Shown here one piece after another: positions 15,620-23,330 of a stretch of 31,706 nucleotides of DNA. The notes under the pieces are model-generated. The model was not told the origin of the DNA and made no database searches. It saw only the letters and a list, made by a program, of their open reading frames with translations. Every line of letters starts with the position of its first letter. Position 1 is the stretch's first letter. A program made the translations under genes and the position numbers. Source of the DNA: Cryomorphaceae bacterium (GTDB lineage Bacteria; Bacteroidota; Bacteroidia; Flavobacteriales; Schleiferiaceae); contig JABMNC010000061.1 in NCBI GenBank assembly GCA_013205365.1, positions 1 to 31,706 of the forward strand. The letters run 5' to 3'.

Positions 15620-15625
15620 CTTAGC

Positions 15626-16354
15626 ATGAAGCGTTGGACCACGTGGCTTGGAGGCGGCTTAGGATGGGCGCTCGGTGGGCCCGTTGGGGCCCTACTCGGG
15701 GCAGCCCTTGGCAATGCCCTTACTGATTTTTGGTCCAAAGACCCCCGTGGCGCGGCAGTACCCTCTGCAGAGCGTGATTTTCATGCTTCTCTTTTGGTGC
15801 TTGCCTCGATGGTAATCAAGGCAGACGGTAAGGTTGACCAGCGCGAGCTCAGTTATGTTCGGGAGCAGTTTCGGCAGTGGTTTGGTGCCGACAGAGCCAA
15901 TGAGGCCTTCAATTTTTTTAAGCAAGTGGTGCGGGAGCAGCCCGCCCTAACGACCGTCTGCGCGGAGGTGCGCCGCCACATGAGCCTTCAAGGCAGGATT
16001 CAAATCGTGGGATTCTTGTTTGGCTTGGCCCAGGCCGACGGAGCTATTGAGCCCTCAGAGCGCCAAATGATTGCCCGCATCGCCCAGTATTTAGGAATCG
16101 GACAGGCAGACTTTCAAAGGCAGGAGCTCCTGCACGGTTCGGCCGAAAAACGCCTTGACCCCTACGAGGTGCTGGGACTGAGTCCGAGCTCCAGCGATTC
16201 CGACGTAAAATCGGCCTATCGAAGGCTGGTAAAAAAGTACCATCCTGACGCGCTACAGGGCATGGGTGAAGACGTTGTCAAAGAGGCCGAGGCTAGTTTT
16301 AGGCAAATTCAGTCTGCCTATGAAGAACTTTGCAGGGCCCGCGGCATTAAGTAG
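15626..16354 (+). CDS. TerB-like and J-domain protein (DjlA-like)
   Basis: A 242-residue protein built like DjlA. The N-terminus is a Gly/Ala-rich hydrophobic segment (about 8-31; GGGLGWALGGPVGALLGAALG) that could insert in or associate with the membrane. About 50-155 form a TerB-like helical domain (ASMVIKADGKVDQRELSYV, AQADGAIEPSER). The C-terminal J domain (about 177-240) starts DPYEVLGLSPSSSD and contains the HPD tripeptide in KKYHPDAL. The J domain should stimulate a DnaK-type chaperone; the clients are unknown. It is followed within two bases by the polyprenyl synthase gene, so the two are cotranscribed. Confidence 0.9.
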   Translation: MKRWTTWLGGGLGWALGGPVGALLGAALGNALTDFWSKDPRGAAVPSAERDFHASLLVLASMVIKADGKVDQRELSYVREQFRQWFGADRANEAFNFFKQVVREQPALTTVCAEVRRHMSLQGRIQIVGFLFGLAQADGAIEPSERQMIARIAQYLGIGQADFQRQELLHGSAEKRLDPYEVLGLSPSSSDSDVKSAYRRLVKKYHPDALQGMGEDVVKEAEASFRQIQSAYEELCRARGIK

Positions 16355-16356
16355 GT

Positions 16357-17319
16357 ATGGACTTTAGAGAACCCATACGGGCCGAGCTGGCCCAATTTAA
16401 TCGTGAGTTTCCCGAGGCCTTTCGTTCTAATGTGGCGCTTTTGGACCTAATTCTGCGCTACGTGGTGCGGCAAAAGGGCAAGCAACTGCGGCCTTCCTTG
16501 GTTTTTTTAATGGCTAAGGCCCATGGAGAGGTTGATGCGCGAAGCTACCGCGGGGCTACTTTGGTGGAGCTCATGCACACGGCGACCTTGGTGCACGACG
16601 ACGTGGTTGATGAGTCAGCCGTTCGTCGCTCGATGTTTTCAATCAACGCCCTTTGGAAGAATAAGATTGCAGTCTTGGTTGGCGACTACATGCTCTCTCG
16701 GGTGCTCCTGCGGGCTGTAGAATCGGGCGACTACGATCTTCTTCGCATGGTGAGTACTGCGGTGCGGGCTATGAGCGAGGGCGAACTTCTTCAAATCGAG
16801 AAGGCCCGGCGCCTAGACATTGACGAGTCGGTCTACTACGACATCATACAAAAGAAGACGGCCTCCCTCATGGCCTCCTGCTGCGGGGTTGGCGCGGCAT
16901 CGGTGGGTGCAAACGACGCCTTAATTCAGAGGGCTGAGGCCTTTGGCAACTCGCTGGGCATGGGATTTCAGATTCAAGACGACTTGCTGGACTATCAGGC
17001 TTACGGATCAAGCGGTAAGCCAGCGGGCATTGACGTTCGCGAGCAAAAAATGACGCTCCCCCTGATTTTTGCCCTTCAGCAGGCAGAGCCCAAGACCAAG
17101 CGCGAGCTCATGCGCATCGTGCGGCGCAAGTCCAACGATCCTGAGAGCATCAGGACTCTTATGACCGAAGTCGATCGCCTGGGTGGCCTGGCTTATGCTT
17201 GCGAACGCAGAAACGCCTTTCTCGATCAAGCTAGGGCCATCCTGTCGGAGTTTGCCCAGAGCGATGCCCGTGACGCACTCGATTCCTTGATCGATTTTGT
17301 GGGCCAGCGGGCCAAATAA
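16357..17319 (+). CDS. Polyprenyl diphosphate synthase
   Basis: A trans-isoprenyl diphosphate synthase of 320 residues. It extends farnesyl or geranylgeranyl diphosphate with IPP to make the side chain of menaquinone or a related quinone. The first Asp-rich motif is HDDVVDES (D81, D82, D85) and the second is QDDLLDYQ (D208, D209, D212). Also visible are GKQLRPSLVFLMAKAHG and the later GIDVREQKMTLPLIFAL. Small residues and LMHTATL ahead of the first motif fit a long-chain enzyme, but product length cannot be read reliably. It starts two bases after the J-domain gene and precedes dnaG by 20 bases. Confidence 0.93.
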   Translation: MDFREPIRAELAQFNREFPEAFRSNVALLDLILRYVVRQKGKQLRPSLVFLMAKAHGEVDARSYRGATLVELMHTATLVHDDVVDESAVRRSMFSINALWKNKIAVLVGDYMLSRVLLRAVESGDYDLLRMVSTAVRAMSEGELLQIEKARRLDIDESVYYDIIQKKTASLMASCCGVGAASVGANDALIQRAEAFGNSLGMGFQIQDDLLDYQAYGSSGKPAGIDVREQKMTLPLIFALQQAEPKTKRELMRIVRRKSNDPESIRTLMTEVDRLGGLAYACERRNAFLDQARAILSEFAQSDARDALDSLIDFVGQRAK

Positions 17320-17323
17320 TTCC

Positions 17324-17331
17324 TACCTTCA
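17324..17331 (+). promoter_or_regulatory. Weak -7-like element before dnaG
   Basis: TACCTTCA has two mismatches to TAnnTTTG and lies eight bases before the dnaG ATG. It resembles the other start-proximal elements but may be chance, since dnaG could be transcribed from upstream. Confidence 0.2.
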
Positions 17332-17339
17332 TCCGTCCT

Positions 17340-19274
17340 ATGGGATTGATTTCGCCTGCCACTATTGACCGCATTCTTGACGCCGCGCGCATCGAGGAGG
17401 TTGTTGGGGAATTCGCAACACTTAAGCGCAGCGGCAGCAGCTTCAGGGGCCTTAGTCCCTTTACTCAAGAGAAGACGCCGTCGTTTTATGTGGTTCCGTC
17501 CAAGGGCATTTTTAAGTGTTTTTCGTCTGGTAAGGGCGGCTCGGTAGTTACTTTTTTGATGGAGCACGAGAAGCTGACCTACCCCGACGCGCTGCGCTGG
17601 CTGGCCAAGAAGTACAGCATAGAAATCGAAGAAGAAGAGACTAGTCCTGAGCAGGAGGCCGTTCGCGACCGCCGCGAGAGCATGTTTGCAGTCAATGCCT
17701 TTGCTCTCAAGCAGTTCAGTGAATGGATGTGGAACGACGACCAGGGCCGCGCCGTTGGCCTTGCCTACTTCAAGGAGCGCGGCTTCAGCGAAGAAACCAT
17801 CCGAAAATTTGAACTCGGATTTCACCTTGACGGGCGCAACAGCTTTGCTAAAAGTGCGGAGAAAGAGCGCTTTCTTCCGGAGTTTGTCGAGGCCACCGGG
17901 CTTTGCATAAAGCGTGAATCAGGCGACTTGATCGACCGGTTTTGGGGTCGAGCGATGTTCCCGATTCACTCGCTTAGTGGCCGGGTCGTGGGCTTTGGTG
18001 GGCGGGTTCTCCGCAACGATGCCAAAACCGCGAAGTATTTAAACAGCCCAGAGTCAGAGATTTACCACAAGTCTCAGGTGCTTTATGGGCTCTTTCAGGC
18101 CAAGCAAGCTATTAGTAAGGCCAATAAGGTATACCTCGTGGAGGGCTACACCGACGTAATCAGCATGCACCAGGCGGGAGTGCATAATGTGGTCTCCTCA
18201 AGCGGAACCTCCCTCACCCTCGAGCAAATCCGACTGGTGAAGCGCCTTACCGAGCACGTGACCCTGCTCTACGATGGCGACAAGGCGGGCATCAAGGCGT
18301 CGTTTCGCGGAATCGATTTGCTCCTTGAAGAAGGCATGTATGTGCGCGCAGTGCCCTTGCCTGCCGGCGAAGATCCGGACTCCCTTGCCCGCTCGATGGA
18401 CGCAGAGTCCCTAAATACCTTTTTGGCGGCAAATGAAGTAGATTTTATGCGCTTTAAGGTGGAGGCCTTGACCGAAGACGGTGCGGACCAAGACCCGATT
18501 CGGCGCTCAGAAATTGTGCGCGACGTGCTGCAGTCCGTGGCAAAAATTCCCAATGCCATCCTGCGCGAAGTCTATCTGCGCGACAGCGCCCAAAGACTGG
18601 GAATGGAGGAGCGCAGCCTCTACGCCGAGATGGAGCGCATTAGAGGGGCGGAATTGCGCAGCAACGCTCCAAGACGCGTGGACCAGGATTCCTCCAACGA
18701 TTCCCCCAGCATGGTATTGCAGCAGCCACAGGCTCCCCGACCCTTGGCGGTAGAAGAGGCTTTAGTCAGGGTGCTGCTCCAGTTTGGCAGCGCACGCGTG
18801 AAGTGGAATGGCCCCGACGGACTGGAACAGGAAGACGCTTCAGCGGCACTTATTTTGGATGATTTAAGTGCAGACGAGCTTGAATTTAGCCATCTGCCCT
18901 ACCAGGCGCTCTATGCTGAAATGCTTGCCGTTTGGCAGGCCGAAGAGCGGATTCTGGGCCCGGAGCACTTTGTGCGCCACGCGGATCCAAGCATGGCCTT
19001 AACTGCCGCGGAATGCCTAACCGAACGGCATCAGCTGGCCAATTGGTCCCGCAAAAACATCTACATCGGAGAATTAGAGGATCAACTATCCCTACACGTT
19101 TACGAATGCCTATTGCGTTTTAAAGAGTACCGCCTAGAGGACCGCATTAAGAACGCCCTAGTGGAGCTCTCGACCCTTACCGAGGCGGATGCACGCGATG
19201 CCAAATTGGTTGAGTTTATGCGTATTCAAACGCTTCGCAACAGCCTGCGAGCCGAACTTCAGCGAGTCGTATGA
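17340..19274 (+). CDS. dnaG: DNA primase DnaG with most zinc ligands replaced
   Basis: Synthesises RNA primers at the replication fork. The 644 residues comprise the N-terminal zinc-binding-type domain (1-100), the catalytic core with TOPRIM motifs (LVEGYTDVIS with E268; LYDGDKAG with D312 and D314), and a C-terminal helical region expected to contact DnaB. In the N-terminal domain the usual Cys-His-Cys-Cys set reads S39, T42, C60 and S63 (GLSPFTQEKTPSF then FKCFSSGKGG), so only one ligand remains and zinc is probably not bound. The fold motif EKTPSF is kept. The same substitution pattern is, from memory, common in flavobacterial primases. The last four bases overlap the start of the holin-like gene. 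Confidence 0.96.
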   Translation: MGLISPATIDRILDAARIEEVVGEFATLKRSGSSFRGLSPFTQEKTPSFYVVPSKGIFKCFSSGKGGSVVTFLMEHEKLTYPDALRWLAKKYSIEIEEEETSPEQEAVRDRRESMFAVNAFALKQFSEWMWNDDQGRAVGLAYFKERGFSEETIRKFELGFHLDGRNSFAKSAEKERFLPEFVEATGLCIKRESGDLIDRFWGRAMFPIHSLSGRVVGFGGRVLRNDAKTAKYLNSPESEIYHKSQVLYGLFQAKQAISKANKVYLVEGYTDVISMHQAGVHNVVSSSGTSLTLEQIRLVKRLTEHVTLLYDGDKAGIKASFRGIDLLLEEGMYVRAVPLPAGEDPDSLARSMDAESLNTFLAANEVDFMRFKVEALTEDGADQDPIRRSEIVRDVLQSVAKIPNAILREVYLRDSAQRLGMEERSLYAEMERIRGAELRSNAPRRVDQDSSNDSPSMVLQQPQAPRPLAVEEALVRVLLQFGSARVKWNGPDGLEQEDASAALILDDLSADELEFSHLPYQALYAEMLAVWQAEERILGPEHFVRHADPSMALTAAECLTERHQLANWSRKNIYIGELEDQLSLHVYECLLRFKEYRLEDRIKNALVELSTLTEADARDAKLVEFMRIQTLRNSLRAELQRVV

Positions 19275-19660
19275 ACATCCCGCCACGCCCTACTCCTTCC
19301 TGGGGTCTTCGCTTGATCGCCCGCACGCTCGCCGCCTTCGGCACCGCCTATATTCTACCCAGCGTTGACCTTGATGAATTTACCACAGCGATTTGGCTCG
19401 CGGTCTTGCTTGCGCTTTTTAACAGCACCCTCAGGCCGCTGCTTATTCTATTGACGATTCCGCTGACGGTTTTTTCGTTCGGACTTTTTTTGCTGGTCAT
19501 CAATGCCGGGCTGGTCATGCTCGCCAGCGATTGGGTCGATGGCTTCAGCGTAGAGGGATTCTGGTCGGCAATGGCATTCAGCCTGCTCTACTCGACTATT
19601 TCGAGCCTGCTGGAGGGCCAGTGGATGCTGCACGTAGTGCGCCCCCGACGGCGACCTTAA
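19271..19660 (+). CDS. Small four-helix membrane protein, phage-holin superfamily IV-like (PF04020 type)
   Basis: A 129-residue inner-membrane protein with about four hydrophobic segments. Family-typical stretches include LALFNSTLRPLLILLTIPLTV and SFGLFLLVINAGLVML. Proteins of this family are annotated as phage holin family members but are ordinary chromosomal genes in most bacteria, and no phage gene is nearby. It overlaps dnaG by four bases (ATGA), implying coupled translation. It converges with DUF502, with a 17-base gap and no visible terminator. Function is unknown. Confidence 0.85.
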   Translation: MNIPPRPTPSWGLRLIARTLAAFGTAYILPSVDLDEFTTAIWLAVLLALFNSTLRPLLILLTIPLTVFSFGLFLLVINAGLVMLASDWVDGFSVEGFWSAMAFSLLYSTISSLLEGQWMLHVVRPRRRP

Positions 19661-19677
19661 TTGCTTGCTTTCGCAGC

Positions 19678-20238
19678 CTAGAGGTTAGACTGTCCCACTA
19701 CTCCGCCCGCGATGATGTACTTCATGATGTCGCCTGTTTTGCCGCTCAGGGGCTCCACATAGCTCGACGGAACAATAAACATTTCGCCCATTATCGTCAG
19801 GGCAAGGGGCACATAAACCATGACGAAGCCTTCGGGGGCATTGCCCAGTTCCTTGAGGGTGTCGTCGGTCACAAATCCAACTTTGCGCACGTCGTTGTTG
19901 GGCGACATGCGCACCAGTACGGCAAATTCAAATCCCTTTTTTTTGCCAGTGAGGCTCTTCATCACGTCTTTGGTTGAGCTGTAGACGAGCTTGACTAGGG
20001 GTAGCTTTTCGAGCAGTCCGTCCAAGAGCTTGACCAGGGGATTCTTCACCACGAAATTGCCCAAAAATCCGATTAACGTAATACTGACCAGTAGGGTAAG
20101 CAGCCCAAGCCCAGGAAAATCAAAGGGTAAAATAGAGTCCAAGGTGCTCAATGCCCAAAAAAGTACGTAGCCGGTCAGCGCCAAAGGCGTGGTAAACAAA
20201 AGGCCCTGAATAAAGTAGTTAAAAAGTTTATTTTTCAT
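19678..20238 (-). CDS. DUF502 family membrane protein
   Basis: A 186-residue protein with two N-terminal membrane helices (about 10-30 and 43-65) and a soluble C-terminal part. Hallmarks of DUF502 are GLLFTTPLALTGYV, VYSSTKDVMKSLTG, VGFVTDD and VYVPLALTIMGEMFIVP. No enzymatic role is known. It is the last gene of the eight-gene minus-strand train and overlaps the YjbR-like gene by four bases. Confidence 0.92.
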   Translation of the reverse strand: MKNKLFNYFIQGLLFTTPLALTGYVLFWALSTLDSILPFDFPGLGLLTLLVSITLIGFLGNFVVKNPLVKLLDGLLEKLPLVKLVYSSTKDVMKSLTGKKKGFEFAVLVRMSPNNDVRKVGFVTDDTLKELGNAPEGFVMVYVPLALTIMGEMFIVPSSYVEPLSGKTGDIMKYIIAGGVVGQSNL

Positions 20239-20594
20239 AGGGTGGGGTAGTTAGCGCGGATTTTTTTAGGTAGGCCAGCCACGACCAAATTGTAGGATTG
20301 CCGAATCCAGGCGGTAAGGGTGCGCGTTGGGGCGCTCCCGTCAAGGCGTACGGCGCTCCAGTGGACTGGGCTCATGTGAGAAGCACGTTCCAGGCAAGGG
20401 TACTCGGCCCGCAGGTCGTCGAGTTCTTCTGGCGGAAACTTAAGGGCCATCCCCACCGGTTCTGGCTCGTCCAGCGGAATGATGGCAAACATCTTCCCGG
20501 CTACTTTGAGCACAAGATGGTCGGGTCCAAAGGGAGTGGTGACCTCTGCCTGGGGCAGTTCGGCTGCGTAGGAAAGCGCTTCGTCTCGGTTCAC
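20235..20594 (-). CDS. MmcQ/YjbR family protein
   Basis: A 119-residue protein of the MmcQ/YjbR (CyaY-like fold, DNA-binding-type) family. Characteristic stretches are the N-terminal LPQAEVTTPFGPDHLVLKVAGKMFA, the central VGMALKFPPEELDDLRAEYP and the C-terminal WIRQSYNLVVAGLPKK. The biological role is unsettled. It sits in the train four bases after the alkyltransferase-like gene and overlaps DUF502 by four. Confidence 0.92.
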   Translation of the reverse strand: MNRDEALSYAAELPQAEVTTPFGPDHLVLKVAGKMFAIIPLDEPEPVGMALKFPPEELDDLRAEYPCLERASHMSPVHWSAVRLDGSAPTRTLTAWIRQSYNLVVAGLPKKIRANYPTL

Positions 20595-20598
20595 GGGA

Positions 20599-20937
20599 CT
20601 AAAGTTCGTTCATCGGATCCCAAAAGTGCTGACTAAAGTTTTGAATTTGGTCGTCTTCGACAGGAATACCCTCGGCCTCGAGCTGCTGCTGCATGGCGGT
20701 GAAGCCGCCAAAATGATGCTTGCCCGTGAGGAGTCCGACTCGATTGACGACGCGGTGTGCGGGCACCTCGGGCAGGCTGTGTGCGGCATTCATGGCATAG
20801 CCCACGGTGCGGGCGCTCTGTGCACTGCCCAAGTAGCGAGCAATGGCTCCGTAGCTGGTGACGCGGCCCGGCGGAATCTGGCGTACCACCGCGTAGACGC
20901 GCTGAAAGAAGTCGAGTTCGGGCGCGGCCGGGCTCAT
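20599..20937 (-). CDS. Alkyltransferase-like protein (MGMT fold lacking the acceptor Cys)
   Basis: A 112-residue protein equivalent to the DNA-binding C-terminal domain of O6-alkylguanine-DNA alkyltransferase. It shows IPPGRVTSYGAIARYLGS, which includes the Tyr and helix-turn-helix that flip the damaged base, and RTVGYAMNAA. At the active site the family PCHRV reads PAHRV: the alkyl-accepting Cys is Ala. It therefore cannot repair alkyl groups directly and is best called an alkyltransferase-like protein, a class known to flag O6-alkylguanine for nucleotide excision repair. It overlaps trmB by four bases. Confidence 0.9.
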   Translation of the reverse strand: MSPAAPELDFFQRVYAVVRQIPPGRVTSYGAIARYLGSAQSARTVGYAMNAAHSLPEVPAHRVVNRVGLLTGKHHFGGFTAMQQQLEAEGIPVEDDQIQNFSQHFWDPMNEL

Positions 20938-21608
20938 TTAAAGCGAAACCTTAGGTAGGTAATTAGCTTGCCTTTTTTTAAAAATATGCGCTCGTAGTAG
21001 GTTTGGCAGGCAAAGGCTGCGTGCTGGGGCTCGGACTGCAGCTGAAGGTAGACGTCGTGGCAGCTTTCGAGCACTTCATGACCCTGTACGGACAGAATTC
21101 CCAGAAGGTATCCGTGCAAAAATTCGCTGTCGGTCTTGAGGTGAAGCAGTCCGCCTGGCCTGAGAAGGCGCTGGTATTGCTCAAGAAACGTAGGGTTTAC
21201 CATGCGGTGCTTGGTGCGCTGGTACTTGATTTGTGGGTCGGGGAAGGTGATCCAGAGTTCGTCTATTTCGCCTGGAGCGAAGGCATGCTCAATCCATTCG
21301 ATGCGGGTGCGCAGAAATCCAACCTGCTTGAGGCCAGAATTTTGGGCTTCTTCAGCGCCTTTGCACATTCGCGCGCCTTTGATGTCGATGCCTAGGTAGT
21401 TCTTATCGGGCTCGAGCCGCGCAAGAGCGATGGTGTATTCGCCGTGTCCGCAGCCCAATTCTACCACCAAGGGGCGGTCTGATTTAAAGAAGTCCCTCTT
21501 CCATGCTCCGCGCAGGGGCAGGCCGTTTAAAATTTCGTCTTTGCTCGGCTGTACCACATGGGGCATTGCGTCTAGCTTTGCAAACTTGGCGAGCTTGCCC
21601 TTACCCAT
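20934..21608 (-). CDS. trmB: tRNA (guanine-N7-)-methyltransferase
   Basis: A SAM-dependent Rossmann methyltransferase that makes m7G46 in tRNA. The 224 residues contain the SAM-binding VVELGCGHGEYTIALA and NYLGIDIKGARM, plus the TrmB signature WITFPDPQIKYQRTKHRM with the catalytic region, followed by LLRPGGLLHLKTDS. A short basic N-terminus (MGKGKLAKFAKL) is typical. It lies three bases after recJ and overlaps the alkyltransferase-like gene by four. Confidence 0.96.
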   Translation of the reverse strand: MGKGKLAKFAKLDAMPHVVQPSKDEILNGLPLRGAWKRDFFKSDRPLVVELGCGHGEYTIALARLEPDKNYLGIDIKGARMCKGAEEAQNSGLKQVGFLRTRIEWIEHAFAPGEIDELWITFPDPQIKYQRTKHRMVNPTFLEQYQRLLRPGGLLHLKTDSEFLHGYLLGILSVQGHEVLESCHDVYLQLQSEPQHAAFACQTYYERIFLKKGKLITYLRFRFK

Positions 21609-21611
21609 GGC

Positions 21612-23330
21612 TCAAAGGTAGGATTGCTCTGAGCTTGGTTGCAGGTCGAGCAGGCGAGCCTGCAGGTTGCGTTCGCCGCGGAATTCGTTCCAGGTGAGCT
21701 GAAAGGCTACGTCAACCAATCCCTCGGGGATGGGGTCGTCGCCCCATTGAAAGTGGATTCCGCGCAAACTGCGTTGCCTAAAGGGGTCCATGAGGTCAAC
21801 CTGAAGGTGTTCACCCTGTGCTCCAACCTTTTTAGTGTGGGCTAATTCAATGCCTTTTATGCCCCAGACGGGAGCCGGGTTACCAACCCCAAAGGGTTCG
21901 AGCCGGTCCTGCATTTGCAGAAGGCGTGGGCTGACTTCGTCGATGCGCAGCACAACGTCGATTTCAATTTGCGGGTGGCGCATGGCTTCGGGCCACCCAG
22001 CCTCTACGGCGAGGTTCATGGCCTTGCGAAAGGCTACCAGGTTCTCGGGTTTACAGGTCATGCCGGCGGCGGCTTTATGGCCACCAAACTGTATGAGGTG
22101 CACGCTTGCTTCTTCGAGCGCGGCATAGAGGTCCAGGCCAGGAGCACTGCGTGCACTGCCCGACAGTACGCCTTCGTGCTGGGTGAAGGCCACCACAGGC
22201 CGGTAGAAGCGTTCTGCTACCCGCTGCGCAATCAGGCCCACAATGCCCTTGTGCCAGTCGGGGTGGTACAGTACCAAGGCAAGATCGTCGGCGAAATCCA
22301 GGGTCATTTCTTCGGCCATTTCAAGGGCTTGGTCAACCATGTGCCGTTCTGTGCTTCGCCGGGTCGTGTTGAGGTCCTGCAAATCCTGGCTGTACTGATC
22401 AATGGGGATGCGGTCGGTGGCGATTAATAGGTTTACCGCCCTGAGCCCGTGGTCCATGCGTCCTGCGGCATTGATTTTTGGGGCAATATTGAAGATGAGG
22501 TCCCGGGTGCTGACGGGCCCTCGGCGCTCGCCAAGCAGGGCCTGCAGGGCGGGTCGGGGCTTGCTGTTGAGCAGCTCCAAGCCCCCTATCAGCCAGCGAC
22601 GGTTGAGGCCCACCATCGGAACCATGTCGGCGGCTACGCTCAGCGCAAGCAAATCAAGGTGAACGTCGAGTTCTGAGGGATCCAGTCCTGCCGATTGGTA
22701 GGCACTGCGCCAGAGCAAGAAGCCCACGCCGCAGCCGGATAGGTAGTGGTGACCAAAGTGGCAGTCGGCTCGGAGCGGGTCGAGCACGGCAAGCGCGTTG
22801 GGCAAGCGGTCTTCTGGTTGGTGGTGGTCGGCCACGATGACGTCGATTCCGAGCGAGACGGCGTAGTCAACTTCGTCAAAGGCTTTGACGCCGCAGTCTA
22901 GGGCAACCAAAACTCGAGCGCCAAGTTCTGCCGCCCGGTCAATTCCAGCCTTCGAGAGGCCGTAGCCTTCTCGGTAGCGGTCGGGTATGTAGGGCTCAAT
23001 AAGCCAGCCTCCGGCGCGCAGGGCCATCGTGCCGAGTGAAACGGCGGTGGTTCCGTCGACGTCGTAGTCGCCAAAGAGAAGCACCAGTTCTCCTTGAGCG
23101 CGGGCTAGGGCCAAGCGTGCGGCCGCTTCGGGCATGCTCGCCATCTCGAGCGGGTTCACTTCGTGGGTATCGGTTCCTTGGGTCCATGCACGCACCCCTT
23201 CAATGGTCTTGAATCCCCGAATGGCAAGAAGTTCGGCCATGGGGCGATCCATGTGCGCCTCGAGGGCAGCAACTGCCGATGCTTCGGGCTTTGGCGGCAG
23301 GGACCAGCGCTTGCGTCGGCCTAGGCTCAT
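21612..23330 (-). CDS. recJ: Single-stranded-DNA-specific exonuclease RecJ
   Basis: A 5'-3' single-strand exonuclease for recombination and mismatch/excision repair. The 572 residues show the DHH phosphoesterase motifs in order: LLFGDYDVDGTTAVS (motif I, about residues 82-96), ALDCGVKAF, and VADHHQPEDRLPNALAVLDP (the DHH motif). Later come the DHHA1 domain (VGLIAQRVAERFYRPVVAFT, QFGGHKAAAGMT) and an OB-fold region. It overlaps the upstream DAHP synthase gene by four bases and is three bases from trmB. Length is normal. Confidence 0.96.
   Translation of the reverse strand: MSLGRRKRWSLPPKPEASAVAALEAHMDRPMAELLAIRGFKTIEGVRAWTQGTDTHEVNPLEMASMPEAAARLALARAQGELVLLFGDYDVDGTTAVSLGTMALRAGGWLIEPYIPDRYREGYGLSKAGIDRAAELGARVLVALDCGVKAFDEVDYAVSLGIDVIVADHHQPEDRLPNALAVLDPLRADCHFGHHYLSGCGVGFLLWRSAYQSAGLDPSELDVHLDLLALSVAADMVPMVGLNRRWLIGGLELLNSKPRPALQALLGERRGPVSTRDLIFNIAPKINAAGRMDHGLRAVNLLIATDRIPIDQYSQDLQDLNTTRRSTERHMVDQALEMAEEMTLDFADDLALVLYHPDWHKGIVGLIAQRVAERFYRPVVAFTQHEGVLSGSARSAPGLDLYAALEEASVHLIQFGGHKAAAGMTCKPENLVAFRKAMNLAVEAGWPEAMRHPQIEIDVVLRIDEVSPRLLQMQDRLEPFGVGNPAPVWGIKGIELAHTKKVGAQGEHLQVDLMDPFRQRSLRGIHFQWGDDPIPEGLVDVAFQLTWNEFRGERNLQARLLDLQPSSEQSYL

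Noticed and set aside
17226..17825. 199-residue open frame antisense to the start of dnaG
   Set aside because: It overlaps two conserved genes completely, has no motif, and is explained by codon bias on the other strand.
19271..19660. Prophage remnant, suggested by the holin-like family name
   Set aside because: The family is common on ordinary chromosomes, the gene is coupled to dnaG, and no other phage gene, integrase or attachment site is nearby.
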